A program made the position numbers and the translations under genes. From Mauremys mutica (Eukaryota > Chordata > Testudines > Geoemydidae): a stretch of 64,000 nucleotides of DNA. Below the pieces are notes generated by a model. It worked only from the letters and a program-made list of their open reading frames with translations. It was not told where the DNA came from and did no database searches. The DNA is taken from assembly GCF_020497125.1 (NCBI RefSeq), contig NC_059076.1:9911951-9975950 (forward strand), written 5' to 3'. Shown here one piece after another: positions 1 through 10,905 of the stretch (its first letter is position 1; each line of letters starts with the position of its first letter).

Positions 1-605
1 TTGTAACATAACATTTTAAAATAGTTTTTAATGCAACTTTATGTGAGTCAAGGTGTCTTTCATGCCATGTCTCTCTCTGTCTCATATTAGGGTTTCTAGG
101 AAATCCATACAATCTTTGGTGTACTCTACTGACTTATCTTGGCCTCTTAAGGCATATATTCACTGCATGACTGGGGAACTGCTGCTGATCTTTGACCCTG
201 TATTTTTATTGTTAGTTATTGATCAGCTCTTTTGTGAAACCTCAGTCACTTAGACAAGAGAAAGTGAGCAGTCCAAACTTCTGAGAAGGACGCATAGAGA
301 AATGGAACGCTCACAGTATATTGGTCCGGTTTAGAAACTGCCTGGGTGCTTAGACAGGCACTTGGATACCTGCGTTTAATCAAACACCTGCCACACGCTG
401 CTTTGAACGCTTGCCCTGATGTGTCCAGCTGAGTCCTGTTTGTCTTATCTCCTTCCTTGTTCTTGGAATAACAGATCAGCAGTAGAGACAAAAAGCATAG
501 GACTGATGTCTGAAAGACAGAAACGTAATGAACCCCCGTCTTCCTAAACTGATTCTGTTGGAGCATCAAGGCTGTAGATATAATCCGTGTGCCATAGAAG
601 ACAAT
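1..605. other. Unassigned non-coding stretch upstream of CR1 copy A
   Basis: I see no recognisable gene, RNA or repeat here. The open frames are short, unrelated to known proteins and present on both strands, as expected by chance. The right edge is only approximate, because the 5' end of the neighbouring CR1 copy has no sharp landmark. Confidence 0.5.
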
Positions 606-3600
606 TCTACATGCAGGGAGAAAAGGTATGAGACGGGGGGGAGACGGTTGGGAGAGGTCCAGGTACTCTCCACGCCAAATTTATACGTTGAGAGTGAGAA
701 CAACAGTATAACAACAGATATAGCCAGAGGGGGACGGTTAGGTATAAGGAAGAGGGGGGGGGACGGATACTAGACCGACAGGTCATACTGGTAGTACTGT
801 GTCCCTACCAAGTTGGGTGAAAAGGGTGAGAGGAGCCAAACAGCAAAAATTAGGATGTTTGTTCACCAATGCAAGAAGCTTAGGTAACAAAATGGAGGAA
901 CTAGAGCTCCTGGTCCGAGAATTGAAACCGGATATCATAGGAATAACCGAAACATGGTGGAACGGTAGCCATGACTGGAGTACAGGTATGGAAGGGTATG
1001 TGCTGTTTAGGAAAGACCGATACAAAGGTAAAGGTGGGGGAGTAGCATTGTATGTCAATAATGAGGTGAAAAGTAACGAAATAACTAGCAGTGCAATGGA
1101 TAATACGCAGTCTGTTTGGGCAATGGTCACATTGGGGAAGAAAACTACTAGAGCCTCCCCCGGGATAGTGATTGGGGTGTGCTATAGACCGCCGGGATCT
1201 AGCCTGGATATGGATAGAGAGCTCTTTAATGTTTTTAAGGAGGTAAATACTAATAGGAACTGTATGATCATGGGAGATTTTAACTTCCCGGATATAGATT
1301 GGGAAACAAATGCTAGTAATAATAATAGGGCTCAGCTTTTCCTAGACGTGATAGCTGATGAATTCCTTCATCAAGTAGCTGCTGAACCGACGAGGGGGGA
1401 TGCCATTTTAGATCTGATTTTGGTAAGTAACGAGGACCTTGTTGAGGAAATAGTTGTAGGGGACAACCTTGGCTCGAGTGATCATGAGCTAATTCGTTTC
1501 AAAATAAATGGAAGGATAAACAAAATTGCACCTGAGACTAAGGTTTATGATTTCAAAAGGGCTAACTTTACTAAATTGAGGCAACTATGTAGGGAAGTGG
1601 ATTGGACTAACATATTTAGGGATCTAAAGGCGGAAGACGCCTGGGGTTATTTCAGGTTGAAGTTGCAGGAGCTGTCAGAGGCATGTATCCCGAGAAAGGG
1701 AAAACGGTTCGTAGGTAGCAGTTTTAGACCGAGCTGGATGAGCAAGCGTCTTAGAGGAGTGATTAAGAAAAAACAGAAAGCGTACAAGGAGTGGAAAATG
1801 GGAGGGATCAGCAAAGAAACCTACCTTATTGAGGTCAGAGGGTGTAGGGAAGCAGTGAGAAAGGCAAAGAGCCGGGTGGAGATGGACCTAGCGAAGGGGA
1901 TTAAAACCAATAGCAAAAGGTTTTTTAGCCATATAAATAGGAAGAAAACCAAGAAGGAAGAAGTGGGACCGCTTAAAACTTTAAACGGAGTGGAGATTAG
2001 GGATAATCTTGGCATGGCACAATATCTGAACAAATATTTTGCCTCGGTCTTTAATGAGGCTAATGAAGGGCTAAGGAATAGTGATAGAGGGACTGATGGG
2101 AATGAAGATATGGGGGTAGACATTACGGTATCTGAGGTGGAAGCCAAACTTGAACAGTTTAACGGAAGTAAATCGGGGGGCCCGGATAATCTACATCCTA
2201 GAATATTAAGGGAATTGGCGAGTGAGATTGCAAGCCCGTTAGCGATGATTTTTAATAAATCTCTAAACTCGGGGGTTGTACCGTTTGACTGGAGATTAGC
2301 TAATATAGTTCCTATATTCAAGAAGGGGAAAAAAAGTGACCCGGGTAACTACAGGCCTGTTAGTTTAACATCTGTAGTATGCAAAGTCATGGAAAAAATT
2401 TTAAAGGAGAGAGTGGTTACGGACCTTGAGGCCAATGGCAACTGGGATAAATTACAGCATGGTTTTACGAAAGGTAGATCATGCCAAACCAACCTGATCT
2501 CCTTCTTTGAGAAAGTAACAGATTTTTTTAGACAAGGGAAATGCGGTGGATCTAATATATCTTGATTTCAGTAAGGCATTTGATACGGTACCGCATGAGG
2601 AATTACTGGTTAAATTGGAAAAGATGGGGATCGAAATGAAAATCCAGAGGTGGATAAGGAGCTGGTTAAAGGGGAGACTGCAGAGGGTCATATTGAAGGG
2701 TGATCTGTCGGGTTGGAGGGGGGTTACCAGTGGAGTTCCTCAAGGTTCGGTTTTGGGTCTGATTTTATTCAATCTATTTATCGCTGACCTCGGAACCAAA
2801 AGTAGGAGTGGGCTGATAAAGTTTGCGGATGACACAAAGTTGGGAGGTATTGCCAATTCGGAAAAGGATCGGGATATCCTCCAGGGAGATTTGGATGACC
2901 TTGTAAACTGGAGTATTAGTAACAGGATGAAATACAATAGTGAAAAGTGTAAGGTTATGCATTTAGGGATGACTAACAAGAATTTTAGTTATAAGCTGGG
3001 GACGCACCAGTTGGAAGTAATGGAGGAGGAGAAGGACCTGGTTGATCGTAGGATGACTATGAGTAGGAAATGTGATGTGGCCGCTAAAAAAGCTAATGCG
3101 GTCTTGGGATGCATTAGGCGAGGTATTTCTAGTAGAGATAAGGAGGTGCTAGTACCGTTATATAAGGCGTTGGTGAAACCTCATTTGGAGTATTGTGTGC
3201 AGTTTTGGTCTCCCATGTTTAAGAAGGATGAATTCAAACTGGAACGGGTACAAAGAAGGGCCACTAGAATGATCCGAGGAATGGAAAGCCTGTCGTATGA
3301 AAGGAGACTTGAGGAACTCGGTTTGTTTTCCTTAACCAAAAGAAGGATAAGAGGAGATATGATTGCACTCTTTAAATATATCAGAGGGATAAATACCAGG
3401 GAAGGAGAGGAATTATTTCAGCTCAGTGCTAAAGTGGACACGAGGACAAACGGATATAAATTGTCAGTCAGGAAATTTAGGCTTGAAATTACACGAAGGT
3501 TTCTAACCATCAGAGGAGTGCAATTCTGGAACAGCCTACCGAGGGAAACAGTGGAGGCGAAGGACCTCCATGACTTTAAGATTAAGCTAGATAAGTTTAT

Positions 3601-4038
3601 GGAGGGGATGGTATGATAGGATAACGGGTTTAGTCAATAGGTCAATAACATGCCACAATGGTAATTAGTACAAAGGGTCAATGATAGGATATTGTTAGCC
3701 TTTTTCCAGAGGGTCTGGCTGGAGAGTCTTGCCCGCATGCTCGGGATTCAGCTGATCGCCATATTTGGGGTCGGAAAGGAATTTTCCTCCAGGGTAGATT
3801 GGCAGTGGCTCTGGAAGTTTTTCGCCTTCCTCCGAAGCATGGGGCAGGGGTCGCTTGCTGGTGGATTATCTGCTACTAGAAGTCTTTAAATCATGATTTG
3901 GAGCATTCAACAGCAGAGTCAAGGGAGAGAATTATTTCAGGAGTGGGTGGATCGGCTTATGTGGCCTGCATCTTGCAGGAGGTCAGACTAGATGATCATA
4001 ATGGTCCCTTCTGATCTTGAATTCTATGATTCTATGAA
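606..4038 (+). mobile_element. CR1: CR1-clade LINE, young near-complete ORF2 copy (copy A)
   Basis: This is a CR1 non-LTR retrotransposon. It carries the ORF1-ORF2 spacer or N-terminal edge, the whole ORF2 (endonuclease, reverse transcriptase, C-terminal domain), a 3' UTR of about 420 bp, and a 3' end of two to three ATTCTATG octamers near 4020-4036. CR1 elements end in such octamers instead of poly(A), which fixes orientation and 3' boundary. The 5' boundary is inferred: the sequence becomes CR1-like somewhere between 600 and 660. ORF1 is missing, so the copy is 5'-truncated, as is usual for CR1. It is nearly identical over about 2.9 kb to the inverted copy at 41979-44909, which marks both as recent insertions of one subfamily. 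No clear target-site duplication is visible, normal for this clade. Confidence 0.93.
799..3616 (+). pseudogene. CR1 ORF2 (endonuclease-reverse transcriptase), frameshifted
   Basis: ORF2 nicks target DNA and reverse-transcribes the element's RNA at the nick. The first frame, 799-2565, holds an apurinic/apyrimidinic-type endonuclease: FTNARSL (Asn24), TETWW (Glu51), GDFNFPDIDW (Asp160, Asn162), LDLIL (Asp205) and SDH (Asp228-His229). Reverse transcriptase begins near residue 516 with NYRPVSLTS. A second frame, 2546-3616, continues with YLDFSKAFDTV (motif A), GVPQGSVLG (residues 63-71) and FADD (residues 93-96, catalytic Asp pair), then the CR1 C-terminal region with LEYCVQFW. The break falls in a run of seven T near 2523-2530, where the sister copy has six. 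The copy also lacks three codons after EEEKDL and one in the ESLS-YERR segment compared with copy C. The GTG at 799 is not a real start: related residues lie upstream in another frame, 606-773, separated by a nine-G run at 754-762. All catalytic residues I can check are present, so the copy is dead mainly through frameshifts. Confidence 0.92.
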
Positions 4039-4249
4039 TTCGGCTGGTACTTGGACTAGGGGGAGAGTCACTGAAGCCTCTACAAAGTCCTGTTTAGTAT
4101 TGTCAGTGTTCAGATCAAATACCTTCTGTTGCTTACCACTGAACTGGAGATGCCACAGGAAATCAGGGCGTCTCTGTGCTAGGCTATGTACACACACAAG
4201 CATAGGACAACTCTGGCCTAGAAGAGCTTAAAACATAAAACAGGCAAAG

Positions 4250-4345
4250 ATTAGGAGAGGAACCAAAGATCCCAAGAAGTGAAGTGACTTGCTCACAGTG
4301 GGTCAGTGACAGAATAGGAGCAAAGTCTCCTAGCCCAGTGCTCGG
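4250..4345 (-). repeat. MIR/CORE-SINE fragment
   Basis: The antisense MIR pattern is visible: a segment like GTGACTTGCTCACAG, then a segment like GACAGAATAGGAGCAAAGTC, then CTCCTAG. These match the order in MIR read on the minus strand (tRNA-related part to core). The fragment is degenerate and its ends are approximate. Confidence 0.5.
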
Positions 4346-4660
4346 GCAACTGGATTTTTCAGTTCAGTGGCCACACTGAGAAAATTAATGTTTTCCAAAA
4401 TGATTTTTTGTTTTGTTTTTGGGGTGTGTTTAACACTTTAAAAAAATCCCCTGAAATTTCAAAACAAAATGTTAATTTAAAATGTAAAGTTGAAATTACC
4501 ATTTCAAAAACATAAAAGTGAAGCATTTCAACTCTTTCAAAAGATGCTTTTCATGTCTATTTTTGACTTAAATTATTTGCCAATTTCAACCCAAATTCAT
4601 GGTTAGTTTTGGTTACCCCCAACTGGCACTTTTCAGCAAATCAACTTTGAAAAATGAGTC
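4346..4660. repeat. AT-rich interspersed repeat relic
   Basis: This stretch is dominated by runs such as TTTCAAAA, AAATTTCAAAAC and TTTTCAG and resembles the better-preserved elements at 30329-30763 and 54785-55205, which have AGAGCTGG-type ends. It finishes near CCAAGCTCT. It carries no gene. The family link is by composition and short words only. Confidence 0.35.
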
Positions 4661-5165
4661 CAAGCTCTAAGGCAAAGTACTGTATCCCAGTGTACTGTGG
4701 CATGTAGAAACCTGGCATGTAGATGCTGGAACGGAGGTAGGGTGGAAAAAGACATAAGATACTTTTGTGTGTGCTACAGTCTACCTTGACTCCTCTACCT
4801 TTACCATGAAACTGGATGCATCTGCTAGTTCTTTTTGGAGAGCTACTGAGGTGAGATCACCAGCTCACACTGGACTCTCAACAGGGGTCAGGCAGCAGTG
4901 GCTGCCAGTCACTACCAACCTGGGTTAGATTCAGAACACTAACCAGAAGTTGAAAGGTTCTGTAACCAATATGTACTCTTGAGTCGTTCACTCCATCACC
5001 CAGACTGGAATAAGGGGATGATGAACTAGAGTGGCAGGTACTATAATACGGAGAGACACTGGGGGAAACCACACTGGATATTGATTTATAGCCATGTGTC
5101 AGTACGAGAGAGGGCAGTGGAACAAGATAAATGTACCAGATGCCAGTCAAAGGATTTATAGCTGA
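4661..5165. other. Unassigned non-coding stretch
   Basis: No gene, RNA or repeat is recognised here. A 90-codon open frame on the minus strand has no recognisable domain. Confidence 0.4.
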
Positions 5166-5390
5166 AAATGTTTAGGGAAGCAGTGTGTGCCAGCGGGATA
5201 CAGCACCAGTCTGGCCCATGGGAGATCAGGGTTCTACTTCCAGCTCTGCCATTGGCTCACTGGATGAGCTTGGGCAAGTCACTTTGCATCTCTGTGCCTC
5301 AGTTCCCCAATCTGTAAAATGGGGGTAATGATATGGATGTCCTGTTAGAGCTAAAGCTGAAAACTGCTATGTAAGAACTAGATGTTATTG
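5166..5390 (+). repeat. MIR/CORE-SINE copy
   Basis: This is a well-preserved MIR on the plus strand. It shows the segment CTTGGGCAAGTCACTT, then GTGCCTCAGTTCCCC and then CTGTAAAATGGGGGTAAT, the diagnostic series of the MIR family. The promoter-like 5' part is recognisable around 5185-5260. MIRs are ancient tRNA-derived SINEs mobilised by L2-type LINEs; this copy is certainly inactive. Confidence 0.82.
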
Positions 5391-5524
5391 TTATGTCCCT
5401 TTATTTGGTCCGATGCTGTGCAAGGACCTCATTGAGCCTTCTACAGGGCACCCACAGTTCCTACTGACTTTAGTGTCTCTCGGGAGACGTCAGGATCTAT
5501 CTAGTTTAGGATTTTCTTTTTGTC

Positions 5525-5725
5525 TCCATTACACCTCACAACCTTTAACACATTTATCCTCACCTCAACCTGTGAGGTAGGGCAATGCTGTCTTTTCTGG
5601 GATGTTGAGTCCCGAAGCACTGAAGGACTGGCTCCAGCTCACACAGGGAATCTGGATTAGAACCACAAATGGAATGTGGGTCTCCCCAATTTTAGGTTAG
5701 CAGCTTCATCACTGGCCCAGCCTGA
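5525..5725 (-). repeat. Degenerate MIR/CORE-SINE copy, antisense
   Basis: The antisense MIR order is recognisable: TGTGAGGTAGGGCAATGCTG, then AGCTCACACAGGGAATCTGG, then GATTAGAACCAC. The divergence is high and the boundaries are approximate. Confidence 0.55.
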
Positions 5726-5959
5726 TTCTCACACAATGTACCTAGGTTTTACAAGGTTACTATGATATTGGAGCAATTTGTAATCTTGCCCCATTTGAGC
5801 AGCCTGTTGACAAGAGTAGACCCTAAACCACTCTGGTTATGGATCGGAAAGTCTTTGCTTTTGCTCTTTTCCTTGTTTTGTTTTCCCTGACTGTTAAATA
5901 ATAATCCTTGGCTCTTATGCAGCAGTTCTCATCAGTGGGTCTCCAAACACTTTAAAATG

Positions 5960-6090
5960 AGGTCAGCATCATTATCCCCATTTTGCATACGGAGAAACTG
6001 AGGCACGAAGCAGGGAAGTGACTTGTCCAAGGTGACCCAGCAGGCCCGTAGCAGGACAAGGAATAGCACCCAGGTCTCCTAAAGGCCATT
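5960..6090 (-). repeat. MIR/CORE-SINE copy, antisense
   Basis: This shows the antisense MIR core with ATTATCCCCATTTTGCA, GAGAAACTGAGGCACG, GTGACTTGTCCAAGGTGAC and a final CCCAGGTCTCCTAAAGG. This is one of the clearer MIR copies in the window. Confidence 0.8.
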
Positions 6091-7140
6091 CACACCAAAA
6101 GAAGATGATTCTTTGTGTATCGAAAAACAAACATTCACACTAAATGTCCAGATTTTCAGAAGTGCTAAGTGCATTGTTCTTAGTGGGAACTGGATTTGAA
6201 AATCTGATCTCTACATCTTGGGGCCTAAATAGGTACTGAGTTCTTTTAACAATTTGCTCCTAAGTACTTTTGCCTCCCGCGCTCTTAAAGACCTCAGACA
6301 AGCTCTGACATCTGTGTGCACTCAAGAGAAGTAATTATAGAAACCTTTCTTACACAGCTGATCTGTGATTGGGTTAGGCTCTGACATTTATTTAATTGGT
6401 ATCTTTCATAGGGAGGGCAGAAGAATTGCTTATTTTACATATTCAGTGGATGTGGGCCAGCAGTCATGTTAGATGTCATGGTTATCACCACATTGTTCAT
6501 TCAATTGTTTTGTCCTCATTCAAGGTATATAGCCCATTGAAACTGATAATGCTGCAAGTGAAAGTAACTGAGAGGACAGGCAGAACGATAGGGACATACC
6601 ACACCGAGCGCTTGCTTCAAAGGGAATTGCGAAACAAGCGTGCAGTGACTGGCTCAAGCACAATTAGTTTGCACATAGTCCCTCCCGCCTTGTAGTCCAG
6701 AGAATGGGTGACAAGAACGGAATGGGATTTTGCTCTATAGGGGGGCTGCTCCCTGTACTAGGTTATTAGGCATACATTTCAATCGTAAACAAAACAAAGA
6801 ACAAAACATGGGATTATCGTATCATCCAGTTTGTGTTTACACACCAGAATAATCATCAGTGGAATAGCTGTGAAGTGTGGCGGATGACAATCATAAAGCC
6901 GACCTATGTGGCTGTTACTCTTAGGAAAAGCAGAGCAGCTGTCAGTACGCAAAGCTAACATTCTTTGCCGCTGTTCCTGCCGCACAGCCGTGCAGCGGTG
7001 TCAATGGAGATGCACCTGTGAATTAATTAAAGGGTGACTAAAAATACCGTGGGAGGTTTTTGTTGACTCCTCTGCTTGAACATTTAGCATGACATCATTA
7101 AAGATAGGAGCTCTGTGTTGCAAGAACCGAGACCCTGTCA
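6091..7140. other. Unassigned non-coding stretch
   Basis: I see no gene here. A short TTTTCAGAAGTGCTAAG fragment at about 6147-6210 belongs to the fold-back repeat family described at 13118-13455. The rest is unassigned. Confidence 0.45.
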
Positions 7141-7385
7141 TAACCATAGGTGCTGCCTCCGTGGGTGCTCTGGAGCTCAGGCACCTACTGAAAAAACATA
7201 GTGGCTGGATTAATCTTTTGTGGGCCCTGGTGCCTGGATTGTGGCTCCACCCATGCTCTGCCCCAAAGCCACACCCTTGCTTGGCCTCTTCCCCCTCCGA
7301 GGACCCACTGGCCACTTGCATGGGAGGGGGAGGGTGGAGAAGAGTGAGCACCCACCTGCGAAAACAAAAGTCGGTGCCTGTGGTT
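7141..7385. repeat. Probable non-autonomous DNA-transposon relic with imperfect inverted ends
   Basis: The left end reads CCATAGGTGCTG and the right end, reverse-complemented, reads CCACAGGCACCG, an imperfect inverted repeat. The interior is GC-rich (for example GCTCCACCCATGCTCTGCC) unlike its AT-rich flanks. Overlapping open frames of 75-141 codons on both strands have no recognisable domain and look like by-products of that composition. No target-site duplication is evident. Confidence 0.4.
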
Positions 7386-7638
7386 ATTACTGAAGCGTAG
7401 TTCCAGCTGCATTTATCTACCCACAAAGGGCTGAATGCTTAGGCTCCTAACTTCTATTGATTTCAGGGGAAGTTGGACTCCTAACGCCTTTTGAGTATTC
7501 AGCCCAAAGTATTCCCTGAATAGGAAGGCGTTGCCGCTGATAAAACAGAATATGATTGCAAAGCGTCATGAGCCCAGAGCTAACTTGAAGCTAGCTCCAG
7601 ACAGAGTCTGAGCCTACAAGCACTTAAGAACACGAGTA

Positions 7639-7826
7639 CACCTCTACCTTGATATAACGCTGTCCTCGGGAGCCAAAACATCTTACTGCGTTATAGGTGA
7701 AACCGTCTTATATCGAACTTGCTTTGATCCGCCGGAGTGCGCAGCCCCGCCCACCCGGAGCACTGCTTTACTACGTTATATCTGAATTTGTGTTATATTG
7801 GGTCACGTTATATGGGGGTAGAGGTG
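7639..7826. mobile_element. 188-bp mariner/Tc1-like miniature element flanked by TA
   Basis: Inverted ends begin CACCTCTACC and finish GGTAGAGGTG, a perfect 10-bp match. They extend imperfectly through ATATAACG, giving about 20 matches in 27. The element is flanked by TA at 7637-7638 and 7827-7828, the target duplication of the Tc1/mariner superfamily. The interior repeats the words GTTATA and TATAAC. There is no coding capacity, so it would depend on a transposase encoded elsewhere. Classification to superfamily is inferred from the TA duplication alone. Confidence 0.72.
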
Positions 7827-7984
7827 TAGCTTTATTCAGGTGAGATGTTTCACTAATGCCAGTTGGACTCCTCATGGAATTCATGTGCATAAGTGGCTGA
7901 AAGAAAGGGCCTAACTGGTGTTAAAATGATAGGGTATACCGAATAGTCCTAAAGAAACATTAACCTGGCAACTATTTAGACAGT

Positions 7985-8066
7985 TCCATTAGTTATTACC
8001 ACCATTACAGTGGCCCCAATCATCATGTACAGAGGCCTGTTGCACTAAGCACTGTGCAAACATGGA
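7985..8066 (-). repeat. Old LINE/SINE 3'-end fragment (GCACCTAGCACAATGGG family)
   Basis: Antisense remnant of the family better seen at 8320-8465 and 17745-17880. It starts with ATTACCACCATTACAGTGGC and includes GCACTAAGCACTGTGCAAAC. The family ends in AATAATAA-type tails and resembles L2-type retroposon ends. Confidence 0.5.
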
Positions 8067-8165
8067 TGGCCGGATTTCCAAAAGTGCTTAGCATCCAGCA
8101 GTTCCCATTTGGAGGGATTTAGAAAATCGGCCCCCTTTGAGGTGTCTAAAGGGAAATTGGGCCCT
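8067..8165. repeat. Fragment of the TTTTCAAAAGTGC fold-back repeat family
   Basis: It contains ATTTCCAAAAGTGCTTAGC followed by TTCCCATTTGGAGGG and GAAAATCGGCC, the same order of words as in the repeats at 13118-13455 and 31086-31600. No gene. Confidence 0.4.
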
Positions 8166-8319
8166 GTTGAAAATCTAGCCATAGTAAAAAGCATTCACTA
8201 TCCCACTTCTCAATTCTCCCTCAATCCCCCCATCTTTAAAATTCTCCTTTGCTGTGACACACACAAAAAACAAAACAGGCCACAGATGTTCTGAGACCAC
8301 TGCCTATCATGCTGACCTG

Positions 8320-8465
8320 TATTGTATGATTGCACTCCCCAAGTGTGTCTCCATCTGTTGTGGGATGGTCTTTTGTTCTGCATTTGTACAGCACCTAGCA
8401 CAATGGGATCCTGGTCCCTGGCTGGGGGTCCTAGATGCTGTGATAATGCAAATTAATAATAAAGT
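8320..8465 (+). repeat. Old LINE/SINE 3'-end fragment (GCACCTAGCACAATGGG family)
   Basis: It contains CTTTTGTTCTGCATTTGTAC, then AGCACCTAGCACAATGGG, GGTCCCTGGCTGGGGGTCC and an AATTAATAATAAA tail. It matches the copy at 17745-17880 on the same strand and, inverted, those at 7985, 45325 and 61985. The copies at 7985-8066 and here form a loose inverted pair. Confidence 0.6.
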
Positions 8466-8995
8466 AACACACATGATCCAAGAAAATATGGAACTCTGTT
8501 CTTCTCTCCAGCATGGCTGCTGGAGACTAAAATCCAGAGGCCAGTCATCTTTACACAAAGACTGGGACAAGAGCTCTGATACAAGACAAATCTATATATT
8601 TTCACAATGTTAATCTTAACTCTGTGTGCAGTAGAATTTCCTTCTTAAAATGTGAAGGAAACTGAGCAGATATTTTCCCAGTGGCAGAGATTTTAACGGA
8701 CTAATTTTGGATATTTTTGTAATGAAAAATCACTTGTGAAATAGTTTCCATCATACCTTTATGTATAGATAAGTACTAAAAACAACAACAACAAAAAAAG
8801 CGAGCAAGTAAATGATTAGCATTGTTGTTTTATTTCCAGCTGATGCAGGAGATGCCGTGAGTGAAGTGGCTAGAAGAAAGGGGAAAAACGCCTCTGGATA
8901 AAATGTCACATGGCAACCACTTCCCCTCTTACATGGAAGAGAACAGGCTGAAGGTGAGGTGTATAAGTTGGTCCTAAAGGAAGGAACTTAGCTGA
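8466..8995. other. Unassigned stretch with a possible micro-exon
   Basis: No repeat is recognised. Around 8824-8865 a pyrimidine-rich tract ending in TTTCCAG is followed after 17 bases by GTGAGTG, resembling acceptor and donor splice sites around a very small exon. This could equally be chance. No open frame supports it. Confidence 0.3.
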
Positions 8996-9050
8996 GAATC
9001 ATAGAATCATAGAATTCAAGATCAGAAGGGACCATTATGATCATCTAGAA
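8996..9050 (-). mobile_element. CR1: CR1 3'-end stub, same subfamily as copies A and C
   Basis: About 55 bp read, on the minus strand, as the terminal part of a CR1: a TAGATGATCATAATGGTCCC stretch, then TTCTGATCTTGAATTC and ATTCTATG octamers. It equals the ends of copies A and C and not the GGTTGGAAGGGACC-type tails elsewhere in the window. It is extremely 5'-truncated. Confidence 0.85.
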
Positions 9051-10905
9051 GGAAGATGTTAGAGGGCTTTCCCTTCACCCTCTCCCCTGGTTCTTGTCAC
9101 ACAGACAGAAAGTAGAAGACCAGAAGTCTGAAGTGCAGACAATGTGATGTTTACAAATACAAATAAGGGAAGGGAAAAATCTCCTACTGAATATTCATCG
9201 AACATAATGGTGTCACAGTAATATATTATAAAAGTGGCATCCCAGCCTAGGGGCAGTAGGCGAGAGGGATGTATCCCAGAATGATGGCCACTGGTGATGA
9301 TGGGGAAGGTGATAGCCATCATCTTCCTCAGCACTAACATTTCCGATTGTTCTACAAGAGATAGTGAGTATATGGGTGTGTAGATGTACATTCTGTAGTA
9401 TCCCTGTCTATCTTACTAAGTTGGGGTGTTTGTGACTATGCTAAATGTATTAATAAACTATCTATGTAAATATAAATGCATTCCTATATTGTGAGTGTTA
9501 CAACTGTACACATCCGGGTTCCCAACTATATAATAATTTAAATAATACTGGGCATGATCTTGAGGTAAGAACCTGTCAACCCTCAAAGTGATACCTGGGG
9601 ATTCTTAAGTAATCAATATAATTAATGCATAATCTAAGATCCGGCTACACCACCTTCCCAGCTCTGACGCCACAGAGCATCACCTGTGTCCCTATTCCCA
9701 CCTCCTCTTCCTTAGTAGGCCCAAAGATTCCTGCGGTGTACGCCCCTAGTCACACCCCTTACAACTTACGTGTGTATGTATGTTCCGTTTTGGAGGGTTG
9801 TGAGTTGGGGTCTTTGTCCCACCTCTTTTGTACCCCATACCAGGGGTAAGGAGTGAGGTTGTGTACTGGTCAAGGCCAGGCTTTTCTTCGGCTTTTAGTG
9901 TGCCTTATGCCTTCATCCCCGACCCCCTTTGTCCCTCCTAACTGGTTGCTTGACCTTGGCTTGAGAGAGGAACCAGGCAGCCTTCCAGTGTATGCTCATA
10001 TATTACGCTCCCACCACGCCCTGTAACACTCTAACTGCTCTATCCCTTATCTCTTCCCATTGTACTAAAAGCCCCATCTGGTTGTGGGAAATGCAACATG
10101 GTGTCTTTGTTCATTGTTCTTCATACATGTTAGTATAAGATATGAGCATCAAAGTCAAACCCCAAATTCTGTCTCAGGCTGACAAACAAGCCTATATGCT
10201 AACAATAGAGCACTTGCTTTTTACGGGAGAGGTAGCAAGATGGATATCTGCATTCTCTGAGTGCTCTGGTGCTGGCTCTCGCCTGTCCTGTCAGAGGCGG
10301 CCTTATTTTTTTACTACCTGGCAAAAGAGGGGGAAGACCCTGAACTGGAGCATGGCACCTAACAGGAAATCAGGGTGGAGATTGACCTCCTGGCATTATT
10401 AACACCACACTATAAACAACTGGGCTGGCCAGACCACAGAAGAATAGTGTCTCTGGCCATTTTGAAAAAATGAGCAACTGTTAGTCAAGGCTTTGTGGCT
10501 TTGGACATGACCCTGTAGCAGCTCAGAGCCATTCTCCAGGCTGGGGAATTGGACTGAATGGATGAATGCTTGTTTAGCATGGGAGAAGTAGTGGAACAGA
10601 TGCCTTCGGTCTCCAGCACTGGGTACCCTGAGTCAGCCCTGGCCTGGTTTTAGAGCCCATGGCCATTAAGGGGCTGACCCTCCAGCCCTTGTCCCCATGC
10701 ACCTCCTCTCGGCAAAGGAACAACCCCGAACTGGGGTGAAGCAAGAGTGGCACCGCCTCAGCCCGTGTCAACCTCTGAGCTGCCGGCATGATGCTCTCCT
10801 CCCGGCAGCTTGCGGCACTAGCTCACGCACCAGGCAGCTCACTTTTCATGTGGGAGGCAGCAGGGCCGACACTGTGTTCTTCAGAGGGTTGGGTAGTTGC
10901 TCTGG
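9051..10905. other. Unassigned non-coding stretch, about 1.85 kb
   Basis: No gene or repeat family is recognised. The open frames (up to 110 codons) show no domain and lack partners. Some low-complexity pyrimidine-rich sequence occurs around 9650-10080. Confidence 0.45.

Noticed and set aside
1821..2321. 166-codon open frame antisense to CR1 copy A
   Set aside because: It is the shadow of ORF2 on the opposite strand; a similar shadow appears opposite copy C.
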